Under the pieces are notes generated by a model. That model had not been told where the DNA came from, did not search any database, and was given only the letters and a program-made list of their open reading frames with translations. From an uncultured Eubacteriales bacterium (GTDB lineage Bacteria > Bacillota > Clostridia > Oscillospirales > Oscillospiraceae), in the NCBI GenBank assembly GCA_949744025.1, contig CATJWA010000173.1, positions 1 to 13,854 on the forward strand: a DNA stretch of 13,854 nt, in the 5' to 3' direction. The position numbers and the translations under genes are program-made. Each line of letters opens with the position of its first letter. Within the stretch, counting starts at the first letter, position 1. Positions 12,861 through 13,854 of this stretch are shown here, piece after piece.

Positions 12861-13528
12861 GTCTCAAAAGCGAGATTGTGCAGGCCGGACAGCGCCTGTA
12901 CCAGACGGGGCTGGTCGTGTCCAATGACGGCAACATCAGCGCCCGGCTCCCCGACGGGACTGTCTGGTGTACTCCCAGCGGCGTGTCCAAGGGCTTCATG
13001 AGCGAGGACATGCTCATAAGAATGGATTTAAGCGGAAACGTCATAGAGGGCGGCAGCGCCGGCTCCTTAAAACCGTCCTCGGAGATAAAAATGCACCTCG
13101 GCATTTACCGGGAAAATCCCGAAATAACCGCCGTGGTCCACGCCCACCCACCCCTTGCCACCACCTTTGCCTCCGCCGGCATCCCGCTCGACAGCGCGGT
13201 TTTGCAGGAGACGGTGGTGCAGCTCGGCGTGGTGCCGCTCGTGCCCTACGCCCTGCCGGGCACGGCGGAGCTTGCCGAGAGCGTGGCGCCCTATTGCCGT
13301 GACTACAACGCCGCGCTCATGGAGTATCACGGCGTTACGAGCTGGGGCGGCAGCGTGACGCAGGCGCTCCACCGCATGGAGAGCGTGGAGTATTACGCGA
13401 AAATTTTGATGAACCTGCGCGTCATGCGCGCCGAGCGCCCGATGACGGCGGAGCAGATTGACGCCCTGCTCGCCCTGCGCCCGGACTGGGGTGTGACAGG
13501 TGGCGGAAGACCGCGGGGAAGAAATTAA
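12857..13528 (+). CDS. Class II aldolase/adducin family, probable DHAP-forming deoxy-sugar-phosphate aldolase
   Basis: A 223-residue zinc aldolase of the FucA/RhaD/AraD fold. The zinc ligands are visible as His95 and His97 in VVHAHPP and His158 in MEYHGV, with the catalytic Glu76 in SSEIKMH, close to the FucA positions (92, 94, 155, 73). SNDGNISAR (22-30) and TPSGVSKG (39-46) are the phosphate-binding loops. In this operon the expected substrate is 5-methylthioribulose-1-phosphate or 5-deoxyribulose-1-phosphate, cleaved to DHAP and methylthioacetaldehyde or acetaldehyde, as in the DHAP shunt. MtnB dehydratase belongs to the same superfamily and is the main alternative; absence of the other methionine-salvage genes favours the aldolase. 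The ATG overlaps the fusion gene's TGA (ATGA), so translation is coupled. The C-terminus (GGGRPRGRN) is short and basic. Confidence 0.88.
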   Translation: MSLKSEIVQAGQRLYQTGLVVSNDGNISARLPDGTVWCTPSGVSKGFMSEDMLIRMDLSGNVIEGGSAGSLKPSSEIKMHLGIYRENPEITAVVHAHPPLATTFASAGIPLDSAVLQETVVQLGVVPLVPYALPGTAELAESVAPYCRDYNAALMEYHGVTSWGGSVTQALHRMESVEYYAKILMNLRVMRAERPMTAEQIDALLALRPDWGVTGGGRPRGRN

Positions 13529-13530
13529 CA

Positions 13531-13558
13531 TTGACAAATTCGTTTAAATGATTAAAAT
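13531..13558 (+). promoter_or_regulatory. Near-consensus promoter facing the end of the window
   Basis: TTGACA (13531-13536), a 16-base spacer and TAAAAT (13553-13558, 5 of 6) begin two bases after the aldolase stop. No open frame follows in the window, so it serves either a non-coding transcript or a gene beyond 13854. Confidence 0.55.
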
Positions 13559-13564
13559 GTTTAA

Positions 13565-13590
13565 AATATGATGCAATGTTGTGTCATATT
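13565..13590 (+). promoter_or_regulatory. Operator-like 26-bp palindrome
   Basis: AATATGA, two bases, CAA, two bases, TTG, two bases, TCATATT: ten of thirteen positions in each half are symmetric. It starts 6 bases after the -10 of the promoter at 13531-13558, where a repressor would block transcription. The regulator is unknown. Confidence 0.5.
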
Positions 13591-13614
13591 ATCAAAAAAG
13601 CCTCGCAGATATTA

Positions 13615-13651
13615 GAATTTGTTAGCGGCTTTGCCGCTTACAAATTCTTTA
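13615..13651 (+). terminator. Hairpin terminator after the salvage operon
   Basis: An 8-bp stem (13615-13622 with 13640-13647), one T-T mismatch and a 6-bp GC stem (13624-13629 with 13633-13638) with a 3-base loop, followed by TTTAT. It can end the operon read-through or a short transcript from the promoter at 13531. Confidence 0.6.
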
Positions 13652-13854
13652 TGCAGAGCTGTTCGCGGCTCGCGCCCGAGCCGCCGTCAGGCGGCGACAA
13701 AGTGCCCTTGGGGTGCAGGCCGCGAATAAAGTCAGACCGTTTTTTCTGGGGACATGCGCCTCAGAAAAAACACTTTGCGCGTAGCGAGCGTCGCCTTGCT
13801 TTTCGCCGCAAGGCGGCGGGAAGCAACAAAGGCGCGAAGCGAAGCCTTTTCGAA
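13652..13854. other. Hairpin-rich non-coding tract
   Basis: No gene is seen. Several inverted repeats follow each other: an 8-bp outer stem (13662-13669 with 13719-13726) enclosing a 6-bp GC hairpin (13680-13685 with 13690-13695), a 10-bp stem GTTTTTTCTG/CAGAAAAAAC (13739-13748 with 13762-13771), and an 8-bp stem (13792-13799 with 13808-13815). It could be a structured RNA, a leader of the next gene, or a repeated intergenic element. Confidence 0.45.

Noticed and set aside
13615..13854. CRISPR array or tRNA in the terminal tract
   Set aside because: The inverted repeats differ from each other and are not regularly spaced; no cloverleaf or T-loop sequence was found.

Overview
The window looks like a chromosomal segment of a GC-rich anaerobic Firmicute. 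Strong AGGAGG-type ribosome binding sites, near-consensus sigma-A promoters and several gene families typical of gut Clostridia suggest an Oscillospiraceae-like organism. That placement is an inference from style and gene content; there is no rRNA or other phylogenetic marker here.

Region 1 (about 1-1770) is a graveyard of mobile DNA. It opens with a very strong terminator hairpin. It then holds an internally deleted tyrosine integrase (minus strand), a frameshifted gene of unknown family, and an N6-adenine DNA methyltransferase that has lost its middle and is frameshifted. From about 360 to 1570 the DNA is clearly more AT-rich than the rest of the window, which fits foreign origin and decay.

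Region 2 (1777-7722, minus strand) is a catabolic-looking gene set. A divergent LysR-type regulator (8120-9013, plus) faces a carboxyltransferase (HMGL-like, pyruvate/oxaloacetate type), a separate biotin carboxyl carrier protein, a biotin carboxylase, a sodium:solute symporter and two previously unlisted single-pass miniproteins of 37 and 39 residues. An isochorismatase-family hydrolase follows with its own consensus promoter. The natural reading is that the symporter brings in an organic acid which a three-piece biotin-dependent enzyme carboxylates or decarboxylates. The substrate cannot be read from the sequence, and no membrane decarboxylase beta subunit is present.

Region 3 (9266-13528, plus strand) is a tight operon: a small nitroreductase, mtnA, a fusion of a DeoD-type purine nucleoside phosphorylase with an adenosine/methylthioadenosine-type deaminase, and a class II aldolase whose start overlaps the fusion's stop. 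Together these can form a salvage route for 5'-methylthioadenosine or 5'-deoxyadenosine through the inosine analogue: deaminate, phosphorolyse to hypoxanthine and (methylthio- or 5-deoxy-)ribose-1-phosphate, isomerise with MtnA, then cleave to DHAP and an aldehyde. This is a DHAP-shunt variant with two steps on one polypeptide. It is the most interesting system in the window.

Region 4 (13529-13854) has no gene. It holds a near-consensus promoter, a 26-bp operator-like palindrome and a string of hairpins running off the end.
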